Source of the DNA: Treponema_B putidum
GTDB lineage: Bacteria; Spirochaetota; Spirochaetia; Treponematales; Treponemataceae
Assembly: GCF_007830595.1 (NCBI RefSeq)
Contig: NZ_VLLD01000001.1
DNA length: 64,000 nucleotides
Reading direction: 5' to 3' (one strand)
Positions 41,348 to 49,552 of the stretch are shown here, one piece after another. The notes beneath the pieces were generated by a model, which saw nothing but the letters and a program-made list of their open reading frames with translations, was not told the origin of the DNA and did not search any database. The position numbers and the translations under genes were made by a program. Positions within the stretch are counted from its first letter, which is position 1, and each line of letters begins with the position of its first letter.

Positions 41348-41401
41348 AGTGCTAAAACATCATTATAAATTAATAAAGTATACATGATATATTTTAGCAC
41401 T
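41348..41401. repeat. Inverted repeat upstream of dehydratase gene
   Basis: Perfect 10-base arms, AGTGCTAAAA (41348-41357) and TTTTAGCACT (41392-41401), 34 bases apart, in the leader between the peptide candidate and the dehydratase gene. It may be a regulator site or a large hairpin; there is no T-run. Confidence 0.5.
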
Positions 41402-41486
41402 TACTAATCAACTAGATTATACATCGAATTTAGTGAAGTGTTTATATATAATTAAACAAAACACTACTAATATAATAATTAGATAT

Positions 41487-41620
41487 TTAATCTTTAATTA
41501 TTATATTATCACATGTACCAGTACCACAATCCTTAGATGAATTTTCCAAAAGATTATTTGAAAACAACTCTTCAAAAAATGAAAAATCGAGTTCAACTAA
41601 TCCGGTTTTTATTATATCAT
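41487..41620 (-). pseudogene. Candidate lanthipeptide-like precursor peptide, frameshifted near its start
   Basis: One minus-strand frame from about 41636 to 41487 ends in an acidic, leader-like part (E-L-D-F-S-F-F-E-E-L-F) and a core-like tail S-S-K-D-C-G-T-G-T-C-D-N-I-I-I-K-D with two Cys and four Ser/Thr. No ATG is in frame; the ATG at 41620 is out of phase, but removing two bases of the adjoining ATAT would give a clean 43-residue peptide. No Shine-Dalgarno is seen. It lies upstream of and on the same strand as the dehydratase gene. It could be a slippage-controlled gene, a recent pseudogene, a non-AUG start or a sequencing error. Confidence 0.45.
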
Positions 41621-41640
41621 TTTTTTTATAAGTTGTCTAT

Positions 41641-41864
41641 TTTAAAAATGTAATTCTCACGGAGAGTAATTTTCAGATATCTTATGTCTATAATTCTTCA
41701 GTAAAATGTTGTTTTCACTATTTTTACAAATTTTGTAGTAGGAAATAGTAGAAAAAATTTAGAAAAATCGTAATTTTTTTCTAAAAATTTCATGAAAACT
41801 ATTCAGCACTAATATAATTTTTCAAAAATTGATTATAGTTAAATATAATGATCTGCAAATTTTA
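41641..41864. other. AT-rich spacer without a recognised gene
   Basis: This 220-base spacer separates the peptide candidate from the YoaK-type gene. The minus strand has a short open frame with Arg/Lys and aromatic residues (about 41617-41695), but no start or family is recognised. Several A/T runs and possible -10 sequences occur. Confidence 0.4.
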
Positions 41865-42512
41865 TTAAAAAGTTTTTCTCCTCATCATAAAATAGTAAAG
41901 GCCCGCGATAAGATAAAGACAGGCAGAACTTATAAAAAATGAATCGGTTTTGATAAGGCCCGCTGTAATTCCTCCGGCTAAGAAAAAAAGAATGTTTAGG
42001 CTGTAAAACAAAAAAAATCGGAATTTGTCTTTTTTGCCCCTAAGGCACATGGCTAGGGCAAAGGCTGCATCTGTAAGGTAGCCTGTTATGTGGGTGGTTC
42101 TTACAAGGATATCTCCATAGAAGATAAACATGGCGTTTTGAACTCCAGCTGCGAAGCTTAGGGCAGATATTTTGAGGATTTGGGGTGTTTTAAACAGTGC
42201 TAAACTTAAAAATATTATAGCCAGGCCCATCAGCAAAATGCCGTATCTTTTTTTTAATCCGAATTTTCTTTGGTGGAATAAAAGTCCCGAAAAAAAAGCT
42301 CCCGCAAAAAAGGCAAGAATCGCCGAAGCAATCATAAAAACTTCCGCTATATTTTTGTGTGCAATTGAAATGGCAAGATGACTTACATTCCCCGTATGGT
42401 GGCTTACAGGCAAAGAAAAGCTGCGGATTGCTCCTACATTTATAAAACCCGACAAGAAAGTTAAAAAGGCTATCCAGATTTTAAATCGCCGGTCTTTTAA
42501 GGTGTCGGTCAT
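41865..42512 (-). CDS. YoaK/DUF1275 family membrane protein
   Basis: A 215-residue protein with six predicted helices. Family marks: F-L-S-G-F-I-N-V-G-A near the start, H-H-T-G-N-V-S-H-L near 39-47, A-G-V-Q-N-A-M and R-T-T-H-I-T-G-Y-L-T-D near 140-150. YoaK-type proteins are inner-membrane proteins of unknown activity. The ATG at 42512 is preferred to a TTG two codons upstream. It starts 26 bases behind the DUF2764 gene, in the place where the V-ATPase subunit A gene is expected. Confidence 0.85.
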   Translation of the reverse strand: MTDTLKDRRFKIWIAFLTFLSGFINVGAIRSFSLPVSHHTGNVSHLAISIAHKNIAEVFMIASAILAFFAGAFFSGLLFHQRKFGLKKRYGILLMGLAIIFLSLALFKTPQILKISALSFAAGVQNAMFIFYGDILVRTTHITGYLTDAAFALAMCLRGKKDKFRFFLFYSLNILFFLAGGITAGLIKTDSFFISSACLYLIAGLYYFMMRRKTF

Positions 42513-42538
42513 AATCAATCTATCAGCCTAAAATCTGC

Positions 42539-43090
42539 TTATTTTTCTTCATCGAGGATAGTGTTATATATTGAAGAATATTCTTCTTTCCCTTTTTCCA
42601 TTTCGAATTTAGAGGCTCTTTCCCTCAAAAGGAGCTTTACAGCGTAGGCAAAAATTCCGTCGGAAGAGAAATTTTCGGCCCCTCTTACCGTATCGGCAGC
42701 CTGAAACCTCGCATTATCCAAAAAAGTTTCAGCCTCAAGAGGATTTTGAATTGAAGCTGCTGTTCTTGCAATTTGTACCGGTGTGAAAGCCGAAGAAAGC
42801 AAAACTCTTTCGTCATAGGAAATAGGAGCTTCCCATTTTAGCTTTGCCGAGCGTACCTGCTCAAGGGCTATTCTAAGAGAACGCTCAAACTCATACCACT
42901 TATCCAAATAGGCGGAACCTGTGCTTTTTTCTTCTCTTGGAGGCTCAAGGGATAGATTTTCCAAAATTTGAGCATCTTTTTTTGAAAGAGAACGCAAAGC
43001 CAGCTCTTTAAAGGCTTTAAAGCTCATAGGAGGCTGTAGATTAGGAAAAATTGAAGGCAGTTGAGCCGTCAAATAATAGTAGGAGGCCAC
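42539..43090 (-). CDS. DUF2764 family protein, V-type ATPase operon
   Basis: A 183-residue protein starting M-A-S-Y-Y-Y-L-T-A-Q-L-P, diagnostic of the DUF2764 family found between subunits E and A in spirochaete and Bacteroidetes/Chlamydiae V-type ATPase operons, where it may take the place of subunit C. It follows subunit E with a three-base gap. The downstream A, B, D, I and K genes are not in the window. Confidence 0.87.
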   Translation of the reverse strand: MASYYYLTAQLPSIFPNLQPPMSFKAFKELALRSLSKKDAQILENLSLEPPREEKSTGSAYLDKWYEFERSLRIALEQVRSAKLKWEAPISYDERVLLSSAFTPVQIARTAASIQNPLEAETFLDNARFQAADTVRGAENFSSDGIFAYAVKLLLRERASKFEMEKGKEEYSSIYNTILDEEK

Positions 43091-43093
43091 CTT

Positions 43094-43711
43094 TTAAAGC
43101 TCCTTTGCCGCATTCTTTAAAATTTCGGCTGTTTTGGGGCTTAGATATGACGAAAATAAATCTGCAACGGCTTCTGCCGAGAAGTCATAATAAGCAGCTC
43201 CGTCCTTAGTTCCGATTCTAAATCCGCCTGCTATCTTGCTGTCGGCTTTAAGCTCCAGTCCTTTAGCAATATGCTCTTTTAAGGCAGCACTTAAAGAGGC
43301 CTCAAGCTCTTTAAGGTCTTTATCTGCAAGAATTACGGATAAATTCTCGGTATTGCCGGTTTTTACCCAGCCCTTTACTGCTTCGGGAATCAGATTTTTT
43401 AGAACCGCTGAATCGTAATTTTTAGCTGTTTCAGCCTTTATAATGGCATTAAGTTCATTTAAAAGACCTTGTCTAAACGAAATAAGAGTATTTCTGCCTG
43501 CCTGATCTATAGAAGATTCGGCTGCTTTTTGGAATCTGAGAGCTTCGGCCTCTGCTCTTTTTATACTTTCCTGAGCTTCCGCTTCCGCCTTTTCAACAAT
43601 ATCTTTTGCCTTTTCTTCGGCCGCCCTAATTATTTCGGCAGCTTTTTCATCGGCAGCGGCAACTCCGTCTTTTTTGATTTTATCAACAAGCTCTTGTAAT
43701 TGAACTTCCAT
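43094..43711 (-). CDS. atpE: V-type ATP synthase subunit E
   Basis: A 205-residue peripheral-stalk subunit. Residues 5-85 form a long charged coiled coil (K-A-A-E-I-I-R-A-A-E-E-K-A, E-K-A-E-A-E-A-Q-E-S). The C-terminal globular half ends in S-A-E-A-V-A-D-L-F-S-S-Y-L and a helical tail. AAGGAGAC precedes the ATG. First gene of a V-ATPase operon that here contains only E and DUF2764. It is divergent from the ArsR operon. Confidence 0.9.
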   Translation of the reverse strand: MEVQLQELVDKIKKDGVAAADEKAAEIIRAAEEKAKDIVEKAEAEAQESIKRAEAEALRFQKAAESSIDQAGRNTLISFRQGLLNELNAIIKAETAKNYDSAVLKNLIPEAVKGWVKTGNTENLSVILADKDLKELEASLSAALKEHIAKGLELKADSKIAGGFRIGTKDGAAYYDFSAEAVADLFSSYLSPKTAEILKNAAKEL

Positions 43712-43780
43712 ATATGTCTCCTTAACAAAGTTATGCTTTCATTATTGTAACAAAAAAAGAAATTATTAGCAAGATGGGCC

Positions 43781-43839
43781 TTGACAAATTTTTTAAATTT
43801 ATTATAATGATAGATGAACATATGAGCATTTGTTCATAT
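43781..43839 (+). promoter_or_regulatory. Promoter and ArsR/SmtB-type operator
   Basis: TTGACA (43781-43786), 16 bases, TATAAT (43803-43808). The early transcript contains ATATGAG-CATTTG-TTCATAT (43820-43839), a near-perfect match to the inverted-repeat operator of SmtB/CzrA-type metal sensors. Confidence 0.85.
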
Positions 43840-43855
43840 GAATAGGTGATAAAAT

Positions 43856-44209
43856 ATGATGGAAGATGATGAAATAGGTATTTCGGATGAAGAAACCGTG
43901 GCTCATGCAAGGGCTAAGATGCCTGATGAGCAGACAATGAGCGATTTAGGAGACTTTTTTAAAAACTTCGGCGATTCTACCCGTATTAAAATTGTTTCCG
44001 CTCTTATTTCAGGGGAGCTCTGTGTTGCTGATCTTGCTGAAGTTTTAGAAATGTCGGCTTCGGCCGTTTCTCACCAGCTTAGAATTTTAAGGCAGGCTAA
44101 GATAGTAAAAAGCCGCCGTAACGGAAAACAGGTTTATTATACAATCGATGACAACCATGTCGGAATTCTATATTCCGTAGGTTTGGAACACATCAGGGAG
44201 GGCAGGTAA
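43856..44209 (+). CDS. ArsR/SmtB family metal-sensing repressor
   Basis: A 117-residue winged-helix regulator. The recognition helix is within S-A-S-A-V-S-H-Q-L-R-I-L near 67-78. The alpha-5 helix carries D99-x-H101-x10-H112-x2-E115, the exact spacing of the SmtB zinc site, so Zn(II) (possibly Co/Cd) is the expected signal. No alpha-3 Cys pair is present, so it is not a CadC/ArsR-type sensor. The ATG pair at 43856/43859 follows AGGTG. Its stop abuts the P-type ATPase ATG, and the operator upstream indicates autoregulation. Confidence 0.92.
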   Translation: MMEDDEIGISDEETVAHARAKMPDEQTMSDLGDFFKNFGDSTRIKIVSALISGELCVADLAEVLEMSASAVSHQLRILRQAKIVKSRRNGKQVYYTIDDNHVGILYSVGLEHIREGR

Positions 44210-46492
44210 ATGGATTTTAAAAAAGAAAATGAACACAAGCATGAAGAACATCATGAACATTGCGGACTAGGCCATGAAGAACATCACGAGCACAACGGCT
44301 GTGACGAACATGACCATAGCGGACACGGCCACCACGAGCATGACCACGATGAACATTGTTCCTGCGGGCATAAAGAAGAAAAAGATTGCCGTATGCGTGG
44401 ACATGACCACCACGATCATCACGAACATGACCACAGCGGACACGGCCATTACGAGCATAAGCACGATGAGCACTGTTCTTGCGGGCATGACCACCACGAT
44501 CATCATGGACACGATCATTCAGGCTGCGGCTGTGAACATCATCACGGCTCCTCAAAAGAGATGGTAGTGCAGTTCGGTATTTCGGCCTTGTTTTTTGCTG
44601 CAGGTATTCTTGGCCGAATTTTTTTTGACGAAGCCGGAATACAAATTAAAAATTTCTATGTTGCCGTTTCGACTGTTTTATTTGTTATAGCTTGGTTGGT
44701 TGCAGGTTATAAAGTCTTGTTGACTTCGGTAAAAAATATTTTAAAAGGTCGAGTTTTTGATGAAAATTTTTTGATGTCGGTTGCAACAATCGGTGCCTTT
44801 ATTTTAGGAGATTGGACTGAGGGTGCCGCCGTTATGCTTTTTTATAATTTAGGTGAAGTTGTTCAACATTCTGCCGTCGAAAAATCGAGACGTTCAATCA
44901 TAGATCTTATGGACCTCCGCCCGGACTTTGCCCGCCTTTATGATTCCGATTCTAAAGAAAAACTTGTAGATCCTGCAAGCGTAAAAATCGGTTCCTTGGT
45001 TCTTGTAAAAGCAGGTGAAAAAATCCCCTTGGACGGCATTATTTATGAAGGAAGTGCCGAACTTGATACTTCATCTATGACGGGAGAAAGCCTTCCGCGT
45101 ACTGCAGAAAAGGACAGCCCCGTACTTGCAGGCTTTGTAAACTTAACTGGAGTCATAACGGTAAAGACAACAGCTTCCTTAGAAAATACCGCTGCCTCAA
45201 AGATGCTTGAGCTGATTGAGTCCGCACAAAATAGGAAGGCTAGGGTAGAACGTTTTATTACCTCTTTTGCAAAGGTTTACACTCCTATCGTTACGATAGG
45301 CGCTGTTCTTCTTTCGGTTTTACCGCCTCTTTTAAGTGCACTTATTTTTTCATCACCTATTAACGGCTGGGAAAGTTTTGCTCCTTGGGTTTCACGAGGC
45401 CTTGTATTTTTGGTAATTTCTTGCCCTTGTGCCTTTGTTATTTCTGTTCCGCTGGGCTATTTCGGAGGAATAGGAGGGGCAGCAAAACGGGGCATACTGA
45501 TTAAAGGGGCCGATTACATAGATTCTCTTTCGAAGGCCGATGCCGTTGTCTTCGATAAAACCGGAACTCTTACTAAGGGTGTTCTAAAGGTTATGACCTT
45601 AATGCCTGCGGAAAATGTAGAAAAGTATGAGTTTTTAAGATTGGCCGCCCTTGCCGAATTTAATTCTCATCATCCGATAGCTAAAGCCGTTCAAGATTGT
45701 GCCCTAATTAATTTGTCTGAAGAGGTAACAAAAACTTTTGTAACTACCGAACTTACAGATTATTATGAAAAGGCCGGAAAAGGCATCTCGGTAAATTACA
45801 AGGGAAAGATTCTTTTAGCCGGCAAAAATTCCTTTATAAGCGAAAACATAGGAAAAGAAATTCCTTTATACGGGGATGAGATAGGCGGAACTCAAGTTTA
45901 TGCCGCTTATGACGGTGAGTACATAGGCTGCTTGATTTTAACCGATACGCTTAAAAACGAAGCAAGGGAAGCTATATCCGATCTAAATAAATTGGGGCTT
46001 TCGAGGGTCGAAATACTTACCGGCGATAATGAAAAATCGGCCAAAAAGATTGCAGAAGATTTGGGTATAAAAAATTACACCTCAATGCTTTTGCCGCATG
46101 AAAAGGTTTCAAGATTTGAGGAAATTTCCGATGAAGTAAAAGCTAAGGATAAGAAGGCTTCGGTTATCTTTGTAGGGGACGGTATAAACGATGCCCCCGT
46201 ATTAGCCCGTTCGGATGTAGGCATAGCTATGGGAGGCATAGGAAGCGATGCAGCCATTGAAGCGGCTGATGTTGTTCTTATGAACGATAATCCCCGCCTT
46301 GTTGCCTCCGCCATAAAGCAGGCAAGGTTTACCCGAAGAATAGTTTGGCAAAATATAGCCTTGGCCTTCGGTATAAAAATCGGCTTTTTAACCTTGGGAG
46401 CTCTAGGTCTTGCAAATCTTTGGGCAGCCGTATTTGCGGATGTCGGAGTTGCCTTATTGGCCGTATTTAATTCTTTAAGGGCAAAAAGATAG
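44210..46492 (+). CDS. Heavy-metal P1B-type ATPase with His-rich N-terminus (Zn/Cd/Pb/Co efflux)
   Basis: A 760-residue cation pump. Residues 4-118 are a His/Asp/Cys-rich metal-binding tail containing a partial duplication (two H-D-H-S-G-H-G-H-x-E-H-x-H-D-E-H-C-S-C-G-H units) in place of the usual CxxC HMA domain. The membrane core has C405-P-C407, the phosphorylated D449-K-T-G-T, S-H-H-P (the HP motif) and G656-D-G-I-N-D. The CPC plus SmtB-type regulator fits P1B-2 zinc/cadmium export. Cotranscribed with the repressor. The strong perfect hairpin at 46548-46591 ends the operon. Confidence 0.93.
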   Translation: MDFKKENEHKHEEHHEHCGLGHEEHHEHNGCDEHDHSGHGHHEHDHDEHCSCGHKEEKDCRMRGHDHHDHHEHDHSGHGHYEHKHDEHCSCGHDHHDHHGHDHSGCGCEHHHGSSKEMVVQFGISALFFAAGILGRIFFDEAGIQIKNFYVAVSTVLFVIAWLVAGYKVLLTSVKNILKGRVFDENFLMSVATIGAFILGDWTEGAAVMLFYNLGEVVQHSAVEKSRRSIIDLMDLRPDFARLYDSDSKEKLVDPASVKIGSLVLVKAGEKIPLDGIIYEGSAELDTSSMTGESLPRTAEKDSPVLAGFVNLTGVITVKTTASLENTAASKMLELIESAQNRKARVERFITSFAKVYTPIVTIGAVLLSVLPPLLSALIFSSPINGWESFAPWVSRGLVFLVISCPCAFVISVPLGYFGGIGGAAKRGILIKGADYIDSLSKADAVVFDKTGTLTKGVLKVMTLMPAENVEKYEFLRLAALAEFNSHHPIAKAVQDCALINLSEEVTKTFVTTELTDYYEKAGKGISVNYKGKILLAGKNSFISENIGKEIPLYGDEIGGTQVYAAYDGEYIGCLILTDTLKNEAREAISDLNKLGLSRVEILTGDNEKSAKKIAEDLGIKNYTSMLLPHEKVSRFEEISDEVKAKDKKASVIFVGDGINDAPVLARSDVGIAMGGIGSDAAIEAADVVLMNDNPRLVASAIKQARFTRRIVWQNIALAFGIKIGFLTLGALGLANLWAAVFADVGVALLAVFNSLRAKR

Positions 46493-46547
46493 ACTCAAGC
46501 CAGGCTTATGCCATGCTTACGCCACGCTCACTATAAAATAGATTAGG

Positions 46548-46591
46548 AAAAAACCGGTTTGAGATCTGTTTGGATTTTGAACCGGTTTTTT
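46548..46591. terminator. Strong (bidirectional) Rho-independent terminator
   Basis: A perfect 12-base stem, AAAAAACCGGTT (46548-46559) with AACCGGTTTTTT (46580-46591), 20-base loop, and T-rich ends on either strand. Just upstream, 46497-46530 holds short GC-containing near-repeats (ATGC/ACGCCACGC). Confidence 0.85.
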
Positions 46592-46749
46592 ATTGTTCTA
46601 TAAAATGAGTCTGTTTTATAAACTCGAGAATTTTTATGATACCCTTTGCAGTGTTTAAAATAAGCATTATTAGACTCTTGCAGAACTTTAAAAAATGGTT
46701 TAAAATCGGATTATATTTAAATATTGTGTTTTTAATTAAGGAGAATTTT

Positions 46750-48585
46750 ATGGAAAAAGTTAGTGTAAAGGTTCCGCCTCCGCCAAAACAAATTCTGATT
46801 TTGGATTTATTTACCAATATTGGCTGGATTGCAGGCAATTTTGCTACCTCTATATTTGTTGGAAATTCCGTTAATTTGAGTTCCATTGTTACTTCAAAGA
46901 CTTTTATAATAGGAATTCTTATTGCAATTTTAAGCCCCTTTGTGAAACAAAAGATTTTTTTTCCTTCAATTATAGATTGGGAAAAAAATCCTGAAAGAGC
47001 AAAAAAAAATATATTGATGTATGAAACCTTTTTATTGGTGATTCCCTTACTTTTTGCCTGTATCGTACCTATTATTTCTTTGGAAATTGGAATTATAGAC
47101 GAAATGGGGCTTTTTTTATCGTCTCTTTTCAGTACCGTAGGAAATATACTTTTGCTTGGAACTATATTTTCTTCAAGCACTATCCGAGCTTTTGAGAAAT
47201 GGGTTTCCTTTATTCCCGTAGAAGAAAAGTATTTATCCTTTTCTATGATAAAAAAAATTACTATTGCGACTATTACTTGTATTATAGCCGTCATTCTTCT
47301 TGTTCTAGCTCCTATAGTCAGATTCCAAAATCAAAATATTCATATCCGGCTTATAAATTCCGTTTTGCCCTTGTTTATTTACGGACTGATTTTGTCTGTT
47401 TTGAGTCTGGGCATTATAGTAAAATCTATTGAAGTTCGAATTTTTTTGATTCAAAGAATAGTAAAAGATTTGGCTGATGGAAATTATAAACGTGAGCCTG
47501 TTGCAAGCTGGAATAGGGATGAAATAGCTGTTTTGCTTGTTGATATAGGGAAACTTTTAAGCTTCAATAAGAAGTTTTTTACAGAGCTTAATGAAAGTGT
47601 TAACCTTTCAGGCGAAACAGCTGAATTTCTTTCAACTAACATGGATAAGACTTCAGTTGCAGTTAGCAAGATTACCGATAATATCTTGTCAGCCAAAAAT
47701 CATATTCAAACTCAATCTTCCGGTGTTTTAAAAATGCAGGAGACTTTAAAACAAATGGATGCTGGTATAGAAAGTTTAGGAAAGAATATTGAAAGTCAAT
47801 CAGCTGCAGTTACGCAGTCGGTTGCAACCATAGAAGAAATGGTTTCAAATATCCAGTCTGTAACAAAAACTGTAAAAGATAATGTAGAGTCCATCGAAAA
47901 ATTAAATGCTTCTGCAGATTCGGGTAACCAAGCAGTCGTGACGGCACATACGATAGCTAAAAATATTACCGATGATTCAGACGGCCTTTTAGAAGCGTCC
48001 AGCGTTATTCAGCATATTGCAAGTCAAACAAATTTGCTTGCGATGAATGCAGCTATTGAGGCAGCCCATGCAGGAGAATCGGGAAAGGGCTTTGCCGTAG
48101 TTGCAGATGAAATTCGCAAACTTGCAGAGGAGTCCAGCGTTCAAGGTAAAACAATTACCGCCGTATTAAATAACTTAAAAGCTAAAATTGAAGGGCTGAA
48201 TTCTGCTGCTGAAACAACAGAAATTCAATTTGCAGAAATAATGAAAATTCTTTCAACGGTAAATAACGGCAGTACTTCCATAATGCATGCTATGACAGAG
48301 CAAAGTTCGGGAAGTAGCCAGGTTTTAGATGCTATAAAAGAAATAAGCGATATAACTTACGATGTAAAAAACGGATCCTTGGAAATACTTAAAGGCAATA
48401 CCGAGGTCAGCAAAGAAATTTCAAAACTGGTGGAAATTTCACATATGATAGACCACAGTATGAGCAGCATTGGAAGTGATACAAGTCAAATAAATGAAAT
48501 AGTAAGTCAGGTAAGTGCAATAAGCGGAAAGAACAAAGATGCTGTTGCTAAGGTTATGAAGTACTTGTCAGAGCTAAGTTTTTAG
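46750..48585 (+). CDS. Methyl-accepting chemotaxis protein without periplasmic sensor
   Basis: A 611-residue receptor. About six hydrophobic segments fill residues 10-230, with only short loops and no sizeable extracytoplasmic domain, then a HAMP-like R-I-V-K-D-L-A-D-G-N-Y near 240. The signalling domain has the hairpin tip region I-A-S-Q-T-N-L-L-A-M-N-A-A-I-E-A-A-H near 420-440 and G-F-A-V-V-A-D-E-I-R-K-L. AAGGAG precedes the ATG at 46750; a longer frame from 46636 is rejected. It probably senses a membrane or intracellular cue. Confidence 0.9.
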   Translation: MEKVSVKVPPPPKQILILDLFTNIGWIAGNFATSIFVGNSVNLSSIVTSKTFIIGILIAILSPFVKQKIFFPSIIDWEKNPERAKKNILMYETFLLVIPLLFACIVPIISLEIGIIDEMGLFLSSLFSTVGNILLLGTIFSSSTIRAFEKWVSFIPVEEKYLSFSMIKKITIATITCIIAVILLVLAPIVRFQNQNIHIRLINSVLPLFIYGLILSVLSLGIIVKSIEVRIFLIQRIVKDLADGNYKREPVASWNRDEIAVLLVDIGKLLSFNKKFFTELNESVNLSGETAEFLSTNMDKTSVAVSKITDNILSAKNHIQTQSSGVLKMQETLKQMDAGIESLGKNIESQSAAVTQSVATIEEMVSNIQSVTKTVKDNVESIEKLNASADSGNQAVVTAHTIAKNITDDSDGLLEASSVIQHIASQTNLLAMNAAIEAAHAGESGKGFAVVADEIRKLAEESSVQGKTITAVLNNLKAKIEGLNSAAETTEIQFAEIMKILSTVNNGSTSIMHAMTEQSSGSSQVLDAIKEISDITYDVKNGSLEILKGNTEVSKEISKLVEISHMIDHSMSSIGSDTSQINEIVSQVSAISGKNKDAVAKVMKYLSELSF

Positions 48586-49491
48586 GTTTGTTAAATCCAG
48601 CTTGAATAAACCTTTGGCCGCCCTCCTAAAGTTTTCAGGAAGGGGGGCGGTAATCTCCTTTGGTAATTTATCCGAAAATGATTCTTTAAAGGTTAGCTTA
48701 TAGGCGTGTAGAAAATATGTAATTTTTTTCGGCAAATTTTCCGAAAATACTTTTTGCTGCTTTGATCCGTATTTTTTGTCGTTTAAAAGAGGGGTGCCGA
48801 ATTGGGAGCATTGTATTCTTATTTGATGCTTTCTTCCGGTTATAAGATTAAAAAGCACAAGGCTTAAATTTTCTTTTTTTGAAAATTCAAGAACTCTTAT
48901 AAGGCAAAGGCATTCTTTTCCGTCAATTCGGCTTTTAAATTCGTTTAAAGCCGGCTTTCCCTCGGTTATTCCTATGTATAATTTATCTATCTTTCCTTCT
49001 TGCATGGCCTTTGAAAAATCTTGGGCGCCTTTTAAACTTTGGGAAAAGGCTAGAATCCCGCTTGTATCCTTATCCAGTCTATGAAGTGCTCCTGTTTTAA
49101 AGGAAAGACTTTTTTCTTTTGGAGGAAAATATTTCGAAACAGCTTCACAAAGGCTTTTTTCCCCATGCACAAGCTCTCCTGCTTTTTTATTTATAAAGAG
49201 TAAGTCATCGGTTTTTAATAAGACATCAGGTTTTGAAACTAAAAAATTCGTATGAGACTCGCCGCCTGAGCCGGTTAAAGCAAATAGGCTCAAATCCATT
49301 TCAATTTTATCGCCTTTTTGGGTTAAATAGGCTCCTTTTTCTTTTTTACCGTTTACCCTTATTTTGCCTTTGCGTATTGCCGAGTATATGAGTGAAAGGG
49401 ATGCCTTTTCTAAAAATTTCCGTATTACGCGGTCCAATCGCCTGCCTGAATCATCTTCATCTATATAAAAAATTTTATTTTCTTTACTCAT
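48574..49491 (-). CDS. RluA family pseudouridine synthase
   Basis: A 305-residue enzyme converting uridine to pseudouridine in RNA. An S4 RNA-binding domain is at 10-70 (R-R-L-D-R-V-I-R-K-F-L and G-K-I-R-V-N-G-K). The catalytic motif A-L-H-R-L-D-K-D-T-S-G near 133-143 has the active-site Asp. G-R-K-H-Q-I-R-I-Q near 220 is the later family motif. RluC/RluD-like; target not determined. The ATG at 49491 is preferred to one six codons upstream. Tail-to-tail overlap of 12 bases with the chemotaxis gene. Confidence 0.9.
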   Translation of the reverse strand: MSKENKIFYIDEDDSGRRLDRVIRKFLEKASLSLIYSAIRKGKIRVNGKKEKGAYLTQKGDKIEMDLSLFALTGSGGESHTNFLVSKPDVLLKTDDLLFINKKAGELVHGEKSLCEAVSKYFPPKEKSLSFKTGALHRLDKDTSGILAFSQSLKGAQDFSKAMQEGKIDKLYIGITEGKPALNEFKSRIDGKECLCLIRVLEFSKKENLSLVLFNLITGRKHQIRIQCSQFGTPLLNDKKYGSKQQKVFSENLPKKITYFLHAYKLTFKESFSDKLPKEITAPLPENFRRAAKGLFKLDLTNLKT

Positions 49492-49552
49492 TTTTACATT
49501 ATATACCATTTATAGACTTGACAAAAGAGCTATTTTGTAGAGAATTAGTGAT

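Noticed and set aside
41617..41720. Short minus-strand frame reminiscent of a LytTR regulator tail
   Set aside because: Too short, without a start and with only loose resemblance.
44217..44555. Arg/His-rich minus-strand ORF and a Met/Val-rich one over the ATPase start
   Set aside because: Low-complexity antisense of the His-rich tail; the plus-strand frame is the real one.
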